Below, in pieces: positions 62,983 to 64,000 of a DNA stretch of 64,000 bases. The position numbers and the translations under genes are program-made. A model generated the notes under the pieces. It saw nothing but the letters and a program-made list of their open reading frames with translations. It was not told the origin of the DNA and ran no database searches. The stretch lies in the NCBI RefSeq assembly GCF_900091495.1, contig NZ_LT607413.1, positions 4,045,001-4,109,000 of the forward strand, read 5' to 3'. Every line of letters begins with the position of its first letter. The first letter of the stretch is position 1. This DNA is from Micromonospora echinospora (GTDB lineage: Bacteria; Actinomycetota; Actinomycetes; Mycobacteriales; Micromonosporaceae).

Positions 62983-63501
62983 TCAGGCCGGGAGCCGGAG
63001 GTCCTGACCGGTGGGTCCGGGCGGCTCCGGCGTGTCGTCGGCGACGACGGTCGGCTCGTGGCTGACCGGGAAGCTCACCGAGTTGGCGATAAAACAGACG
63101 GCATGCGCTTCCTCGTGCAGGGCGAGCGCCCTGGTCCGCATCGCGGTCGCGGCGACCCGGACGACCGGCCGCAGCACCACCGAGGTGAAGCGCCCGCCGT
63201 CGCCCTGCTGCGCCATGGTGCCGCGCGCCCGGTCGACGTACCCGGTGACGACCACGCCCTGCCGGGAGCAGAGCGCCAGGTACGACAGCATGTGGCACTG
63301 CGCGAGCGCGGCGACCAGCAGCTGTTCCGGGTTCCACCGGCCCGGGTCGCCCCGGAACGCGGGATCGGCGCTGCCGGCGATGGCCGCCGGGCCGTCGGCG
63401 GTCACCTCGTGGTCGCGGCCGTAGTCGCGGTAGCCGCTGGTGCCGGTGCCCCGGTTGCCGGTCCAGCTGACCACCGTCTCGTACTCGTGCAGCCTCGTCA
63501 T
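62983..63501 (-). CDS. OsmC family peroxiredoxin-like protein
   Basis: A 172-residue OsmC/Ohr-type thiol peroxidase: WNPEQLLVAALAQCHMLSYLALC with the first Cys, and AHAVCFIANSVSFPV with the second Cys, the two active residues for organic hydroperoxide reduction. The N-terminus is a beta segment with WTGNRGTGTSGYRDYGRDH. It overlaps the TauD-like gene by 4 nt (ATGA). Confidence 0.9.
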   Translation of the reverse strand: MTRLHEYETVVSWTGNRGTGTSGYRDYGRDHEVTADGPAAIAGSADPAFRGDPGRWNPEQLLVAALAQCHMLSYLALCSRQGVVVTGYVDRARGTMAQQGDGGRFTSVVLRPVVRVAATAMRTRALALHEEAHAVCFIANSVSFPVSHEPTVVADDTPEPPGPTGQDLRLPA

Positions 63502-64000
63502 GCCGCGATTCTGCCGGCCCGGCCCGTGTCCAGCCAGAGCCGGATCAGGTCGCGGCGCAGGGCCGGGTCGGGGTCGTCCTCGTAGGCGGTGCGGCTGTGC
63601 AGCACCACCCGGTTGTCGAGGAACTGCATGTCCCCCGGGCGCAGGTCCATGGTGAGCACGAAGCGGGGAGAGTGGGTGAGCTGGTCGAGCACGGTCATCG
63701 CCTCGACCTGGGTCGGGCTCAGCGGTGGTACGTGGGCGCCCCGCCGGGCCGACCGGATGTAGTCCGGCCCGTAGTGGCAGACCAGCGCGCCCCCGTCGGC
63801 ACGAGCGTAGATCGGCTGCTGGTGGAAGCTCTCCGGACCGTCGCCGGTACGGCGGTCGAACCACCACGGCTGGTAGAGCACGGCTGCCAGGTCCGGCCGG
63901 GTGCGCACGATCTCGTTGTGGACGGCCACCGCGCTGACGACGGTGCTGAGCCCACCAGCCCGTGCCGGCCGGACGCAGAGCAGGGCCACGACGTCCGTCG
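63498..64000 (-). CDS. TauD/TfdA-type Fe(II)/2-oxoglutarate dioxygenase, N-terminus beyond window
   Basis: The C-terminal ~167 residues of a dioxygenase. Visible: GGLSTVVSAVAVHNEIVRTRPDLAAVLYQPWWFDRR, and GDMQFLDNRVVLHSRTAYEDD with the C-terminal iron His, then RRDLIRLWLDTGR with the 2-oxoglutarate-binding Arg. The N-terminal iron ligands lie after base 64000. The substrate cannot be inferred. It is translationally coupled to the OsmC gene. Confidence 0.85.
   Translation of the reverse strand, partial: TDVVALLCVRPARAGGLSTVVSAVAVHNEIVRTRPDLAAVLYQPWWFDRRTGDGPESFHQQPIYARADGGALVCHYGPDYIRSARRGAHVPPLSPTQVEAMTVLDQLTHSPRFVLTMDLRPGDMQFLDNRVVLHSRTAYEDDPDPALRRDLIRLWLDTGRAGRIAA

Overview
The window is very GC-rich DNA with GTG/TTG starts, GTGA/ATGA gene overlaps and actinobacterial gene families. 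Protein flavour and intergenic hairpins point to a Micromonosporaceae chromosome (Micromonospora or a close relative). This is inferred from sequence alone; no search was run. Two blocks match gene orders known from Mycobacterium tuberculosis: aceE / DUF3052 / AhpE peroxiredoxin / tRNA-Val at 0-8.5 kb, and Nif3-like / zinc-ribbon / RNase H-phosphatase at 38.5-41.4 kb. They mark the core backbone, and much of the rest is accessory.

Layout: 0-8.5 kb holds central metabolism (pyruvate dehydrogenase E1, a fused alpha/beta 2-oxoacid dehydrogenase E1, MarR regulator, peroxiredoxin). 8.5-17 kb is a degraded island that begins at an intact tRNA-Val(UAC). A 37/38-nt copy of its 3' half lies 955 bp downstream, and a second, different tRNA 3' scar lies at 12.95 kb. 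Between and after them are HTH regulators (one split by a 17-G run) and three small secreted proteins. 17-28 kb carries assorted enzymes and an SNF2 helicase/SWIM zinc-finger pair. 28.2-34.6 kb is one operon for exported redox and flavin proteins (DUF1800, DUF1501, ferric-reductase-like flavocytochrome, FMN-binding lipoprotein-like protein, ApbE). 34.9-38.3 kb has a prim-pol domain protein, an HTH regulator, a flavoprotein and a secreted M23 peptidase. 38.5-43.7 kb is the conserved Nif3 block and a monocarboxylate-type symporter, punctuated by three copies of a palindromic repeat.

The most interesting locus is 43.88-51.25 kb: four genes, each overlapping the next by 4-8 nt. They encode a CARF-domain protein with a C-terminal HEPN-type R-x6-H motif, a UPF1-like superfamily 1 helicase with a large coiled-coil insert, an unrecognised protein with a possible winged helix, and a two-HKD phospholipase-D-family nuclease. 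No CRISPR array, Cas10 or cyclase is visible. Helicase plus PLD recalls the Mokosh anti-phage system, but joined to a CARF-HEPN effector it looks like an undescribed or little-described defence system.

51.3-54.2 kb has a TauE-type exporter, a membrane glycosyltransferase and the RNase P RNA. 54.2-64 kb is a second accessory stretch: an apparent integrase remnant, a GntR/HTH divergent pair with a clear inverted-repeat operator, a decayed HTH paralogue next to an Imm51-type immunity gene, a frameshifted gene, a DHFR-like/HxlR divergent pair with an inverted repeat between them, and an OsmC/TauD-type pair that runs off the end.
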